Assembly (NCBI RefSeq): GCF_032854445.1
Contig: NC_088303.1
Span: forward strand, 16,933,501 to 16,997,500
Origin: Liolophura sinensis
Taxonomy: Eukaryota > Mollusca > Polyplacophora > Chitonida > Chitonidae
Length of the DNA stretch: 64,000 nucleotides
Direction of reading: 5' to 3'
The notes below the pieces were generated by a model. That model was not told where the DNA came from. It did not search any database and saw nothing but the letters and a program-made list of their open reading frames with translations. The translations under genes were made by a program, and so were the position numbers. This document shows positions 12,043 through 25,277 of the stretch, one piece after another. Position 1 is the first letter of the stretch, and each line of letters opens with the position of its first letter.

Positions 12043-12844
12043 GCTTAGTGCTCTTTGGGTTGTGACAGAGACCCTATGGGAGTATATCACATTGCTTATT
12101 CTGCAGAATTGGTGTCCATACATTTGATAACTCGCTGGCTTGTGACAGACCCTTTGGAATCACATGTACGACTTTGCTTATCCTGCAGGATCTGTGAAAA
12201 TGTAACCTGTAGCTCATTGATTTGTGATAGACACTTGTGCAATTGATTTAGCACATGACTGTGTTATGTTTGAGATCTGAAGCCATTTTCATAAGTTGCT
12301 TATAACTGCCTGTTGGCACTGTAGAGCATGGAATGCCAAGATTTAAGAGTGAAGCTGAAACTACATAATTTTTTAAGATTTAATGCTATGTAAAATTTAT
12401 TGTGGCATTATATAAATTTGTTAACATATACCAGCATTATTTACTTCATTAACTGTATTTATAGTCATAATTTCTTCACCTGGTCCTGGAATGGTGTGAT
12501 AGTTACACTGCATAATTTAGTCATCTTTGCGATGTTCAATGCTTTTTTTGCGTTGTCTACTTGAGAAAGGGTCATTACAAGGTGTCAGAAGGCAAGGTAT
12601 TATTCACAGAGGAGGATTTAAATAGGCATAAACTGCACTCAGACACCTTGAAAAAAAAATTAGCGAAAATAAACTTAAATAGTGGTTAGGTAGACGACGA
12701 CTATCCCAAGCTAAATGTTCATCTGGGTTGATTGGAAATTATAATTTATCACACTTACATAGCTTTGACATTTAACACTAGTGTACCGTGATATACCAGT
12801 AACTTCAATCATTTTATGTTAAATGACATCAATACTTGTTGACC

Positions 12845-12892
12845 AATATTTATTTGATTGGTGTTTTACGCTGTACTCAAAAGTATTTCACC
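12845..12892 (-). mobile_element. SINE family B tail fragment
   Basis: ATTTGATTGGTGTTTTACGC is the reverse complement of the family B tail; the rest of the element is missing or decayed. Confidence 0.65.
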
Positions 12893-15204
12893 TTTTGTAT
12901 GTGGTCAAATGAGATCAATATTTATTGATCACAGAAACGGTACACAAACTTTGGGACATAATTTTAACTTTTGTTTAAACTCAGATCAAAGGTAAAGCTA
13001 TATCGACATCAGATTAATTTTCAAAACTAGACTGATCAACACAGTAGACTCTCCGTAGACACAAAAGTTCCGCAGTAATAACATATCTAGTACACAGTTT
13101 GTTTCTTTGGGGTCATTTTTTCAGAAAATGTGTTTTGTAGATCTGGGAGTTTTAGGGCAGTTTAAGTGGTTACCAGAAGAAAAATAAACCCCTCAAATGT
13201 TGCGTGAAGGGATCGTCATGTTGATAACTTCCCAACGGAATCCTACAGGATCTCATAATCTGTGATTCTATGATGTAATAGAGCCAAAGTTATTTACAAA
13301 CTTGTTATACTTGTATTGTTAACTTATATCGGCTTTTATTTGTTATAAGCCACGTCTGTTAATTATTGGAGATGTAACACAAAACCTGATGTGTGAATTC
13401 TTTCCTAAACTATGTGACCAGTTACTAAACCTGTTTCAACGCCACCATATCTTGTTTCTGTTTTTTCAAACTCAAGATATCAGTTTGAAATTATTAAGTC
13501 ATCCTTTCTCATCTTCATTCTCAGATATTAGTACAGATGATTTTATATTCTCTTATTTATTCATTTTTGTCTGTTTGGGCTCGAAAATATCATTTGGTTT
13601 ATTCTCAGTCATTTTGTGAAAAGAAACATGAAATTTTTAAATCATAATTCTAAATTTAATTTTTATGTTCTCTGTTATATGCATATATTTAGAACATCTG
13701 ATACATACCTGATATTAACATTTACATATGTGCTGTGTGCAGCGATGTACGTGTATTCATATAAATTTCCAATTCACAATTTTCTTTTCCATAAAAGTAT
13801 TGTTCAATTATTTGCATGTGTGCATAATTTTTCAAGTGTTCGTTCTTCCACATTAAAGAATACTGGTATGTCTTGTCTCATCATTCAGATCATTATTTTA
13901 AGCATATCTGTGACAAATACAAAATATCAGTTTCATTAGTCCAGAGCGTACGGAATATGATCACTTCTTAGTTTACCTTTTAAGTTGTGGCCAGTTCCTG
14001 CCTCTTGACTCCTGTTGATTTGACTGTTATGTGCAAAGGTTTGTAAATATCTCACTAGTTCAGAAGAAAAATATGATAAAACAGTTTTAAAATCTTCAAT
14101 CTTGAAAGGAAAGACACCTATACATGACGCGCACGTTCATCTCTTGTAATTTCTGGTTGAGTACATGTGTATTATTTTGAGAGTAGTCACCTCCAGATTT
14201 CATTAGTAGCTTCTTTTACACAGATATAACATGAATCTGATGACCAGCTCTTATGTCAGAGCAGATCGGCCATTCTCATATCTGTGTGAAACCATGGAGG
14301 TTTGAACCGATACTCTTAGCACCACTGGTATAGTAAATACTTGAACCTCCACGATCACACACCACTGGCTATTGCCATCTTACAGTTAACAGTCTTCAAG
14401 GTGAGACAAAGCAAGTTACATGTATTGGCAATTGACGACAAAAAGAAAAAAAAAAACCTAAAAACATTGGGATATTACGTCTGACCTATATTTTTACCGT
14501 ACCTGTTTGTGTCAGAAAAGAGTTATTTTGGGAGAGAGTAGAATATATAAAAAATAGTTCAATTCTCCTGTAGATCACAGCGTGGGTTGATGAATCACAG
14601 GCAAGATCCCTTTGTCTTCAAGCTGTTTCTCTGACCCACATGTAGATTTATATGTATTTTTTAAAAGTATATGGACTGGTGAATGGTTATCCCATTTCTT
14701 TTAAATCTGCTCAATTGATGGCACATCAGTTTGGTCACAAAACGTGCATGGAGCTGTTTTGTATTTGATAACTTGTTGGCCGGCTAATTAGTATCTAATC
14801 TGTGAATGAAATTGAAAGGTGGCAAAATCTGATTGACGTAGGCTTACATTTGCACCCAACAAACTTGACATCGGTACCAGGTCTCGTGTGTTTCATTGAT
14901 GTTTTGGCCATCAAACAAAGTTGCCTGTTCAAATCCTGGTCGTTGTTTGTGAATGGAAATTGTATATTCGAGGAAATTAATCACTATATACAGTGACCAA
15001 TAATAGAGTTGTCACGCTGGTAATAGGCCGAATTCTCCCCGTAGACATGCGCTACATACCCTAGCATTAACCTGGGGATGTGAGATTTACAGTAATTTAG
15101 TACATTTGCATCACCCATGTAATTATATGATCGAGGTGGAGAGGATTCAGTTCTTCTGATCAGTTTCCTGACAGTCCTGATAATTCAGTTTTTCATACCC
15201 TGGC

Positions 15205-15478
15205 TGTTCAGCTTCCTCCACTCATAATCCTGACCTTCCAGTTTCCTAAACCCCAAACCCTGACCAATCAGTTTCCTAAACCTTGTACCCTGGCCAACTA
15301 GTTTCCTAAACCCCAAACCCTGACCAACCAGTTTCCTAAACCCCAAACCCTGACCAACCAGTTTCCTAAACCCCAAATCCTGGCCAACTAGTTTCCTAAA
15401 CCCCAAACCTGACCATGCAGTTTCCTTAACCCCAAATCTGACCAATCAATTCCTAAAGCCCAAACCGCGACCCTCCAT
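15205..15478. repeat. 30-bp minisatellite (about 9 units)
   Basis: Unit of the form GTTTCCTAAACCCCAAACCC + TGACCAACCA. Three central units are nearly identical and the outer ones diverge. The period is a multiple of three, so an 86-residue minus-strand frame stays open; it is not a gene. Confidence 0.9.
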
Positions 15479-15744
15479 TTTTTCCACCAATAATTCGGAT
15501 TATCAAGTCTTCCTCAACAATAACCCTTAGCCTCCATATTCCTCTGCCCATATCCCTGCAGGAATATGCACCTTTTTTCACCTATAATCACAACCGTCCG
15601 GTTTCCTCCAACCATGATTCTTTCCATATGTACAAGTAGTGTCTTCTGCAGCGCGGGCATACATGTGCGTCCAAGTAAATCAAGTAGAGGAATAGATGGG
15701 TGCTCCACGGATTGGATGATAGCGAACGTAGGCTACCATGTAAA

Positions 15745-15990
15745 TAGACTGATTGATTGCTGTTAACGCCATTCTCAAGAATTTGTCAGTTATGTAACGG
15801 CAGTCACACATGTTTTTATACACAGGTAGGGCAAATCGGAGGGGACCACCGCTGGGGGTACCTGACAAATCACTTCTAATGAATGAAAGCCACAACCGAA
15901 ACAGCGAGTGCTGGACTCGAACACACAACCTTCTTGATCCAGGGCTTGATAGTTCCATCAAGCCAGTGGTGTAATCATCTGAAAACGCAA
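15745..15990 (-). mobile_element. SINE family C
   Basis: The plus strand shows GATTGATTGCTGTTAACGCC and TCTCAAGAATTTGTCAGTTA (tail side), then GTGCTGGACTCGAACACAC and CAGGGCTTGATAGTTCC (head side). It shares the CAAGAAT core of the A and B tails but has a different body. Confidence 0.65.
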
Positions 15991-16202
15991 CCTTATTAAA
16001 ACGCCATCGGCCGGATAGTCCTAGTGAAACAGCGCTTTAAACATCGATCCGAACCAACGTAAACAAAGAAAATGTTGATAAGTTTTCTGGATCTGATTTG
16101 AACCTAATTTGCACTATTGTGTATATAAACACCTAATTACTCCAAAAGATCTGGACTACGAGTTACCTATGTGGTTACTTTTGGAGAATTTACAGAGGAC
16201 AC

Positions 16203-16440
16203 ACCGTTTGATTGACTGATTAGCGCCATGCTGAAGAATTTTCCACTTACGATGGATGACGACATTAGATTCATGGTTAGAGCAAACAGGAGTCCTTACC
16301 CTTAAGTATTCTACCGTACTTCGCCAGTTATCTGCATGAAAAACACCTCATCCGAAACAACGAGAGCTGGATTCGACCACGCGACCTCACTGGTCGAGTG
16401 CCGGACAGTCGCGGAGAGCCAGCGAGCCCCCAAGCCCGAC
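16203..16440 (-). mobile_element. SINE family C, second copy
   Basis: GATTGACTGATTAGCGCCAT, AGAGCTGGATTCGACCACG and CTCACTGGTCGAGTGCCGG parallel the copy at 15745 with substitutions. The CG content is high near 16390-16440. Confidence 0.6.
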
Positions 16441-17196
16441 CTCACCACCCACCTGACAGAACACCCAACCCAACCCCATATGAACAGAAGATCATCTGTC
16501 ATGAGTTTCCTGGATTTTGTAATGTGCGCTATCATGTTAAACAGGGTGTTGCCAAGAAATTATTTGCAGACACTGTACACGAGGAACATCACTATGGTAC
16601 AGCAATGTGTCCAGCCATTTTCACTTCAATAATGAATTGCGAAGCTTTATTTTTATACCTTTAATCAACAATACCTAAATTATTCATGGATCCAGTGTAA
16701 TTTGCCCCCGTATGGCTGACCTTAGCGTCTTATTTGTGGTCGTTGAAGGAGCGTGGTGTTCACACCGTATACACCATGACCTGTGCCACCAACACCCCTT
16801 AATCCGCCAGTATACACGCAGAAAGCTAGACGGTATCATGATTAATATGTTAAGGCGCCCTTTGAGAATCAAGTTTATAGTTTGAAACTTTGAAAATGTG
16901 TCATTTTATTTCAACCCGAAGTTTTTGTTGTACATATATGTGTGTATATCTAGTTAAATTATTACTGGGTTCGTCTGATTTTGAAGTATATGTATGTGTT
17001 GTCCCACTAATATATCAACTGGATCCATCAAATTTTTGAGTCAGAGATGACATATTTTAAACCTGTTATATGTAATATGTGCCCCAATTAAGAATGCAGC
17101 TGAGTTTAGGTTCGATTGTCACAGTATATAGGACAATACAGTAAACAAAATATTTCTGCCGGAGTAAACAAGACAGCATATGCCTGTGGTTTTATC

Positions 17197-17315
<119 letters not shown>

Positions 17316-17554
17316 AAACTGTATGCATGTATACATGAAAACAAAAGAATTTCTGATGTAACTATACTCAACTAGTATAGTTACTCAACTAGTCACTTTA
17401 AAAACAAACGTCAGTGGCTACATTTAGAAACAGTCGTGTTTTGTTAGACAAGTCTCCATGCATATTATGTTAGCATGCATAGAGTTATGTCTATTTATAA
17501 TGGGGGTGTAAAAGAATCTTTACGTCTATAATATTTTGAATTCTTGGATTATAT

Positions 17555-17765
17555 CATAATACGGTCGCTGTGAGTCCAAGTTCGGCTTATGCTGGCTCCC
17601 TCTGCGGTCTTATACATGGGAAGGACTATCAGCGACTTGCAGATGGTCGTGGGTTCTCCCCCCCCCCCCATGGTTTCCTCTCACCATAATGCTGGGTGCT
17701 GTCCTATAAGTGAAATGTTCTTGAGTACGGCGTAAAACACCAATCAAAGAAACAAATAACTCTTG
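17555..17765 (+). mobile_element. SINE family B, 5'-truncated
   Basis: Contains GCTGTGAGTCCAAGTTCGGC, a GGTCGTGGGTTCTCC region interrupted by a C run, and the TTGAGTACGGCGTAAAACAC tail. Confidence 0.8.
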
Positions 17766-18034
17766 AAACGCCCCTACATTTCCAATTTACCTAATGATTA
17801 TCGTTGGGGAAAACAGATTTACATACTCGTTGTCTGTATAAGATTGCTTAAGCGGCTTAGTTCCAGAGACTTCACGGGGACCCATTATTTCACTCAGTGT
17901 TTGATATACTATCGAGTATCAGTAGTTATTTATATGACCACCTCAGTCTGATAAACAGCTTATCGACCTGAACTGGAGTACAACATGGATTAAAGGTGGC
18001 GTTAAATGGGCCGGTATAATTGTGGGTAATGTAA

Positions 18035-18208
18035 CGGTAAACTGCTCATAGCTATCCTCTCAGGCTGTACATGGGAAGATCTTCCAGCAACGCGGGGATG
18101 GTCATGGGTTCCCCCCACCACACCCCACCCCCGCCGGCTGCCGCCGTAAAAGTGACATATTCTTATAAATACATCAATAAAACATCAATAAAATAAATAA
18201 ATAAATCA
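18035..18208 (+). mobile_element. SINE family B, diverged
   Basis: Keeps TACATGGGAAGATCTTCCAG, GGTCATGGGTTCCCCCC and a degenerate tail with AATAAATAAATAAAT. The central GC-rich part is rearranged. Confidence 0.6.
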
Positions 18209-18422
18209 GTATTAAAGAAATCGTAAACATTGATAATCAAGGTGCATGTTACGTCAAATGACAAAATCAAAGACACTTTGAGAACAGTTGCAAACAAGCA
18301 CGTGAAATGACCTCCATTTTACAAATATACAAGGACAAAACGGCGTAAGAACGGACGAAATCTAAAAAGGGCAGTACTTTAGTCACTTAAGTTCACTAAA
18401 CGGTTGGTGTTAAAGCGGGAAA

Positions 18423-18472
18423 TTTATATATATATATATATATATATATACTAAAAACCTATATATATACCT
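18423..18472. repeat. TA microsatellite
   Basis: About 14 TA units, a CTAAAAAC interruption and a second short TA run. Confidence 0.9.
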
Positions 18473-18724
18473 AAAAACGACAGTAATTAGGCTGATGGTT
18501 TAAGGGAAAGTGCATGTCAGTGGTTGGAGAGAGGTATCTATATAACAACCAATCCACTGCAATTTGACATATCGGCCAGCGGGGACGCTTTGATCAAATA
18601 CATGTATATACACTTATATACAGTTTGGAACAACTTATAATGGATGAATAGACGGTAATCGTTCAATCTATCCTCTCCAAATATCAATTCCGATATCTGT
18701 TTATATGGCTAGCTGATGAGATTC

Positions 18725-18995
18725 GAATGTATGTATGTATGTCAGGGATTTATGTCGTACGTAACAAATTTTCTGTAACATGGCGACGAAGAGTGTTTGA
18801 ACTTAGACTATAGTTTCATGCCGAAGGTATTAGGCAAGACACTTCAGCCTGTCACATTATACTGACACCGGGCCGTGCAATCCTTTAACCTCTCAGTACC
18901 CAGCGCCAAGCGAGGCACCTAAAACTACAATACGAGCCTGTACGAGCCTTTGGTATGAGTTGACCCAGGATTGATCTTGGATCTGGCTGATTCGA
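18725..18995 (-). mobile_element. Diverged family A-like SINE
   Basis: It keeps the order of family A blocks on the minus strand: a tRNA-like end with GATCCAAGATCAATCCTGG, a CCTCGCTTGGCGCTGGGTA block, a GTCAGTATAATGTGAC block and a GTACGACATAAATCCC tail. The spacing is similar but many bases are substituted, so this is an old copy or a related subfamily. Confidence 0.65.
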
Positions 18996-20459
18996 AGGTG
19001 AATCCAGGGAACGTAGACGTGCGTGTAATTAATAAAGTTGATGTTCCATTACTACATAGTATCTTATTACAGAACAGTTTATCGCACTGGTGCAATTTTT
19101 TGACCTCCCTTCTCTCAAACTGTACGACAATACCCCTTTCATGGTGTAACTTTACAATTAACGATATGTGTTTGTTTTTTGCCTTCGCACGTATAATTTG
19201 TCTCCCAATCAAGGAGACCGGCTTTCTACGTTGAAGGTTTTTCAACAGCCCCAAAATTCGTGATTGTTTGGCAAGAATGCTGTGAGAAATTCTACACCAG
19301 TAATGGACTGTTAGGGGCATAGGTTAGACCTGATCATGCATGGAAACTGGCAACTGGCCAAATACTCTCGCTGAGTATGTCAGTCCATTCTTCTTGTGAA
19401 TGTTTACACGCTGTAGAACCGATGCTACCGTACAACAGTCACTAAAACAGATTGGCTTTCTTTCTACTTGTACAAAAACAGGCTTAGCCAGCGTGTATTA
19501 ACATGCCTCTCTTGAGAAGGAGAGTTAATAATGTAGTAGAAGAATTCAAGTCAGACATGCAATTTTTATTTTTTATTTTTTTTTTTTAGAAAAGTACATG
19601 TATATTTATAGTCTGTGTACTGCATGCGCGTTTATATTATAGAAGACATGAACGCCATCCTGGTAAGCAAAATCATAGAAAAACATCAAATGGAACAGAG
19701 TTATTTATTTTTCAGAAAATTCTTTTGGTCATTCTAAAATAATAGGAAAAATTCGATTGGATTTGTGCTGATCGATTTTTTCCCCAAAATCTCCTGCATA
19801 TATATTTATATATATATCCTATTTAAGATTAGTCCATCTACTAAGTTGTATCATTTACAAAAAGCTGTTCAGATGACCATGTCTCACAAACCGCACAGGA
19901 AGTGTTCCGTTGACGTCGCCACCATGGCGACGTAATATTGCCACAACGCAGGTTGCCGTATGATTGTAGTTCGGGCGCCTGTTTTGGCAGACAAAAGTTT
20001 ATTATACGCGTCTGACATAAATAATACAAGTCTACTTGCAACCAAGCACTGCACTTTACTAAGCATTTAATATAAAAGTATGCCTTTGTATAATATATCA
20101 CTGTAGATGCCATGAATACGGATAAGCAGCGTAGGGACTCCATAAAAGCGTGCTTACATAGGTAAACGGAGTTCCAACATTTATAGACTTATGTGGATAA
20201 AACACAGTAAGTTTATTTATATGTTGAGCCACACTGCCGTCTCAAAACACAGCAAGGTTACCCTTTGAATTGCTTGTCGTCTTAACAGGCCTTAGATCTC
20301 CACAACTTGATCCCTTTTCAAGTTTTGTTGTTTACCCGAGCAGGAAGTCGTGTTCTAATCTCTCGGCAGTTTATTCTGCAAAATCCTGTTAAAGCAGATT
20401 TTGTTGACGTCATTGCTAAGGTTCCAAGTACCATAATGAATACACGCAAGTGCAAAAAC

Positions 20460-20870
20460 CCAATGGTCCAAATAAAGCTTGCATGCACTATCACACAAAT
20501 ACTGTATCGAATCAACAATACTGTATGCAAGCTTGATTAAAATACTGCATGCCTGTCTTATTAAAATACACAAATGCTACGTGCATGATCATAATGCTGT
20601 CTTGTATATAAATATTGTCCGATCGTACACAATACTTTCATGTATATTGATAATACATGTGCATCATTACAATACTGCCACACATATAAATATATCATGA
20701 TCACAATACTGTCGTGTGTACATACAGACATGTATTACCCGCACATGCACTGTCATATGTATAAATATTGTCCAATCATGTACAATACTTTCATTTATAT
20801 AAATAATACATCACCACAATACTATCACGAATATAAATAGTGCATAATCACAATACCCTCATTTTCACCG
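20460..20870. repeat. AT-rich degenerate tandem repeat
   Basis: Recurring words ACAATACT, GTATATAAATATTGTCC and CATGATCACAATACTG every 30 to 40 bases, with many substitutions. The phrase TATAAATATTGTCC occurs at about 20607 and 20761. Confidence 0.6.
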
Positions 20871-21202
20871 TCACGTCCACAAATACCATATGTTCAGCCC
20901 ATCACGTCCTTATATTCTAAACGTGAGTCATTATTCACTGAATTCTTGGTCTATGTATTATGGTTTTTGATAAATAAAAGGATTCCAATGAACTTGTCTA
21001 GCTTTTGCCAAGAACATGTCATAAAATATAACATTGTGTTAATGTCTTACTCTTTGAAATGGATTTTAATGTAGTACATGGTCCATTTCTCAGTTATAAA
21101 GTTGGGTTATCCATAAATTAATACACGGTTTTGGCAAATAAACACAACATCGAGAGTTTTATATTCCATCTTCATGTCACAACCATCGAAGCATATGTTC
21201 CC

Positions 21203-22687
21203 TCATCCATTAAACGCCAAAGGCACGGCCATGTGTTTCCCAGAAATTCCAGAGAAAAACTCTCCATCTAAAGTCTCTTCTTTGCGATGTGTGTTAGAAT
21301 TGTAATCTTTATCGACGTGAGTTGTGATCCGCGGAGAAGCTAGAAGTTTCTCACTCAAGACGGAATCTTTGTCCGAGTTTTTGCGAGACTTTTTAGTGGA
21401 CAGGAGTTTTGTGATGGAGTACTTGTTGTTGGGAATAACTTTGGTTGCGGTTATGGCCTTGGTCAGCGCCGCTACCTCCTCTTCGTCTGCTCCATCGACC
21501 GCCTCTCCAGACAGTTTGTAGTGAACGTTCTGTAATAGACGGGCATTAGAGGCATTGAAGATGTTGTTGTCCATTGGAACGTTCTGAATCTCTCCTTTAG
21601 ACACGGTGGTGTATTTCAACTGTGCCACGGCCATTTTTCCCAAATCCTCCGTGATACGCTGCTGAGGTGTGACTTTTTCAAGGGGTCGAAGCTGGGGCCT
21701 ACCTCTAAGGGGTTTAATGGAAAAGGTCTCGTTAGTGAGAGCCTCTGCTCCCAGCGGTGCCACTCTGGAATCCTTGATCCTCGCCCGGGTAAAAGCCCCC
21801 TTTAGCTCGTCTTCCGGTCGAGACTTTCGATACAATTTCGCGTCACGTTGGATTTCCTCATCCAGTGCGGACAGTCTTGAGGTGAAAGTTTCAATGAATT
21901 TGTCATTGACAGCGTGAAGCACTAATGAGTCGTCTAATGCGGGCAATAAAACCGGCGATAGTCTTTGGTGTGCCCTGGCGGCATTGTATTCCAAGGTCAC
22001 ATCTGATTTAGATCTCTCCCGGTTCAGTTGTCCATTCCTGCTGGCAACATTCTCGGCTTCCGGTTTAGATATCAGCGGCCTTTGCAAAGTCAAACCTCTT
22101 TTCAGGTCTCTTTGAATTTCTTTTTGTAGTTTTCTCTGATGCCAACTAAGAGGCACCTTTCTCTCGAATGTTGTGTCATCTCGTTTTAAGTTTTTTGTTT
22201 TACGGTAGGACCCATTATTTGGTACGTACCTGTATGTGACCGGTTCCACATTGGCTTTCCACTCTGCGACGACAACTGCTGAAATATAATCCTCATCCAC
22301 ACAGCGGATGTTATGTGCTAACCAGTTGTTGGTTTCTCCGTCCGGAGACAGCAGATCTTCCAACGGGCCACCCTTGTCATATCTGGTTGCTGATGCATCC
22401 ATGGATGAAAGTTTCACGTGAGACAAATGCGGTCGTTTTTGTCTCACCTTGTCTTCCTTTCCAAGGAGCCTTTTCTTCTTGGCTGGAAGAACTCTCTGGT
22501 ATTTCGCCAAAGGAACCACGGGTTTCCAGCCTGATACCGCCTCATCCCAGCTGTTGGGCACAGTCGTTACTTTAGAGATGAGGTCTTCTTGGGATTCCTG
22601 TTCAGAAAAATCTACGAGCCTCTCGATGATAGAACGATTGTTAAAATCACTATGATCCACGCGAACTACACCCATTGTTAAAGACAT
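21203..22687 (-). CDS. Uncharacterised intronless basic protein, 494 aa
   Basis: This is the longest uninterrupted single-exon reading frame of the intergenic regions, and it is not built of tandem repeats. Reading starts at the first in-frame ATG (22687-22685, MSLTMGVVRV); the frame stays open to 22714 upstream without another ATG, so an upstream coding exon is not excluded. The protein is hydrophilic and rich in Lys/Arg and Asp/Glu. It has no signal peptide, membrane segment or cysteine-rich domain that I can see. Notable local features are WDEAVSGWKPVVP near residue 48, a basic stretch KKKRLLGKEDKVRQKR near residue 77, a WHQRKLQKEIQRDLKRG segment likely to be helical, and a Ser/Lys-rich region KKSRKNSDKD near the C-terminus. 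I do not recognise a family. Lack of introns among intron-rich neighbours suggests retroposition or a germline-type gene, but this is inference. It is divergent to TRPC4AP, 2.6 kb away. Confidence 0.72.
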   Translation of the reverse strand: MSLTMGVVRVDHSDFNNRSIIERLVDFSEQESQEDLISKVTTVPNSWDEAVSGWKPVVPLAKYQRVLPAKKKRLLGKEDKVRQKRPHLSHVKLSSMDASATRYDKGGPLEDLLSPDGETNNWLAHNIRCVDEDYISAVVVAEWKANVEPVTYRYVPNNGSYRKTKNLKRDDTTFERKVPLSWHQRKLQKEIQRDLKRGLTLQRPLISKPEAENVASRNGQLNRERSKSDVTLEYNAARAHQRLSPVLLPALDDSLVLHAVNDKFIETFTSRLSALDEEIQRDAKLYRKSRPEDELKGAFTRARIKDSRVAPLGAEALTNETFSIKPLRGRPQLRPLEKVTPQQRITEDLGKMAVAQLKYTTVSKGEIQNVPMDNNIFNASNARLLQNVHYKLSGEAVDGADEEEVAALTKAITATKVIPNNKYSITKLLSTKKSRKNSDKDSVLSEKLLASPRITTHVDKDYNSNTHRKEETLDGEFFSGISGKHMAVPLAFNG

Positions 22688-22714
22688 TACATTTGGTGGC
22701 AACTTTTCAGACAA

Positions 22715-25277
22715 TCATTACAGATTTCCCATGCGTGAGAATTTTTTGAGTAACCCTTATCCAGCACTTTTGACAGTTTTCCACTGCCCAGGGTAGGGGG
22801 GGGGGGCGTGGTGACACAATGGCAGGGATGACCCTAAACTTGCCTTTTGTCGTGAAATGTGGACTGTCCACAGTTTGCATCCAGTTATCAACAGTCGACC
22901 GGCTTGTCACAATTCCATTTTACCGTATAACATGTTCCAATAACCCAAGCGCACGGAATGTGTCTAAAAGAACACAATTTCACAGGTAATCCCGTCAGGT
23001 AATAAACCACCATTGGTCAGGAGGTACAGTTTGTCCAATGTTCACAATTTTGTGTTTGATTATCAAACCACAGTCGTTCTTTGCTTCAAACAGCTGTTAA
23101 GTGTTGACAACCGCTTTGCTTTGGTCTGCGTAACGCTGATCTCACTTTCTTCAGTTCGCCCCGTATGCAGCACTCTTTATTATAGCACTATGACATCATA
23201 TGTGCACTAACTGAGAGCGGCGTCTGTGTCTCCATGATGAAATAACTCCTCCGAATATCTCCAGAGACCACGCACTGGTTCCACACCTCCCCGCATGTAG
23301 TATCCAAGCACAGTATTCCTCCAAACCTCCTTCGCCAGTTACGGGTTGGGTTGTGTACGTTGACGCACGTCTTCACGCACACTGACCACAGTCATATCGA
23401 AGTCTGGCTGTTACAGGTATAACCAATCACAGGGCGGAGATTATAAGCTTTCGTCATCTAAGCGTATTAAAAGGTCCACATATTGACATTGTCGCTCATG
23501 TAATTCGACATAATCCTTCCCTTTACGGTCCATTAACGACAGTGGCCCTTTTCCATCGACCTTTAAACATTTGCAGTCAATCCATCGTATCGACCTATCG
23601 GACTGATTACTTACGTCACCATCGCGGACCGACCATTAGCAGTCAGTAAATATGCAGATATTGAAATCCAGACAGCTCAGTGTAGAAGACACTATACTAT
23701 ATAGATTACACACATTACATATACCTCTGCTATAGGGCGGGGCTCTGTACGGTCTGTGTAAAGCTAGGTCCATAGCATAACCCGACCCTTTTAGTAAGCA
23801 CGCGAGAACTAAAGGTACAGTCTTAAAGCTAAATATGACCAAACTGAAACGTGCCCAAACGATACCAAACACACGCAGTTTCAGTAACTTTCAGGTTTAT
23901 TACACCTCTCGTGACGGCGTACACACAAGCAGATCAACTGTCGCTTTGTAAGTCACGGCCAGCTACACGACAAGTGGAATAGCTCTACGCAAACATGCAT
24001 GCATAGGCCTACGCCGACTGCGCGTCCACAAACTATATCAGTCACGTACGTATATAGGAATGTGTACATCATAGCATGCGAATAAGAGATTAAAAATTCA
24101 TTAAGCAATTCTTTTACCTGCATAATTTGTCTCATAATGTGAACAACTTCATTCCCATCTGCCATTCTGCTTTCTTAAAATAGTCTGTGCGTGATGACAA
24201 GTGATTGGCGTGGAAATGGAAGATGGCGTGGAAGGGGAATGGAGGGGAGGGGATCTAAATTGTATTCTTTATTCAGTGTGGTGTGCATCTTTACCTTGAG
24301 ACGTGTAATGTATAGGGCTTGTAATTTACTGAACACAACAACAGAATGAACCCATGCCCTCTCAGCATGCATGGCTCAGACAGCTCGCTGTGAGATTAAC
24401 AGTGCCTTGACAAACTGAATGAGGCCGATCGCGAGTTCGAATTCAGCCATTGTCAGACGCTATAAGTCAAGAGAATTGTCTGGTACATATAATTGTTGAA
24501 AAGTGGCGTTATTTCCTGGGTACTACAGTTTTCTCCACCTATTAATCTCGCTGTCGTCGTTAAAGCAGAAATAAAATAAATATCGGTACATGTATACATG
24601 CAAAATTGACCTACCCATTAAACTGGCATCAGCGACTTTAAAAGCGGTCAGTCAAATCCAGCTGTTCAGCTGTCTGGTAGGCTTAAAGGCATTTACTTTC
24701 ATTTCCTTTATTTTATTCAATTTTTTTTTTGTTTTTTGTTTTTTTGTTTTTTTTGTAGTACGAGAAGAGTGCTTGAAAATATTCCGGGGACCGAAATATC
24801 GAAGCTTAATGTATCAATGTACATGTACAGTATCTAACATCTTTTATTTCATATTTCGTACGGTACAGTTAATTGCTTACCTCCAAAAGTCTATAGGCAT
24901 AATATCAACTGTATAAAAAGTTGCACGTTTGAAAGAGGAAGCAAATGGATTTGAACTCGTGACCACTTTAGTCATGTCACGTATCTAAATAATACGCATT
25001 TTAAGAACGCCTATATAGTTGGGATCGCAGACGTGTATTTGGACTTTGAGCTATTATAGGCTATAAGTGGCTGGGCTGTTGTCAACATCAGCTAGTGACA
25101 TAACTGGAGCCTTGTTCAAGCCGCCACAAACTGGCCAAGAACCAACGAGCGGGGCTGATGTGCTAGGCTAACCGGATATTTGTACACGTCATGCGCAGTA
25201 TTTACCGCCTGAAACACATTCAGTCACCTTCATCTTCAAGGAGACACTACTAAGATTTTCCCCGAGTTTTATGAATC
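22715..25277. other. Intergenic spacer between divergent genes
   Basis: Lies head to head between the uncharacterised minus-strand gene and TRPC4AP. I see no coding exon or SINE here. There is an eight-to-ten-base G run near 22797-22806 and T-rich runs near 24718-24760. It should hold both 5' UTRs and promoters, but no core element is clear. Confidence 0.5.

Noticed and set aside
18925-19320. 131-codon minus-strand frame
   Set aside because: No recognisable domain; its C-terminal part overlaps a diverged SINE, and no conserved motif supports coding.
22688-22714. N-terminal extension of the uncharacterised protein to 22714
   Set aside because: The codon at 22714-22712 is TTG; the first ATG in the frame is at 22687, so I used that start.
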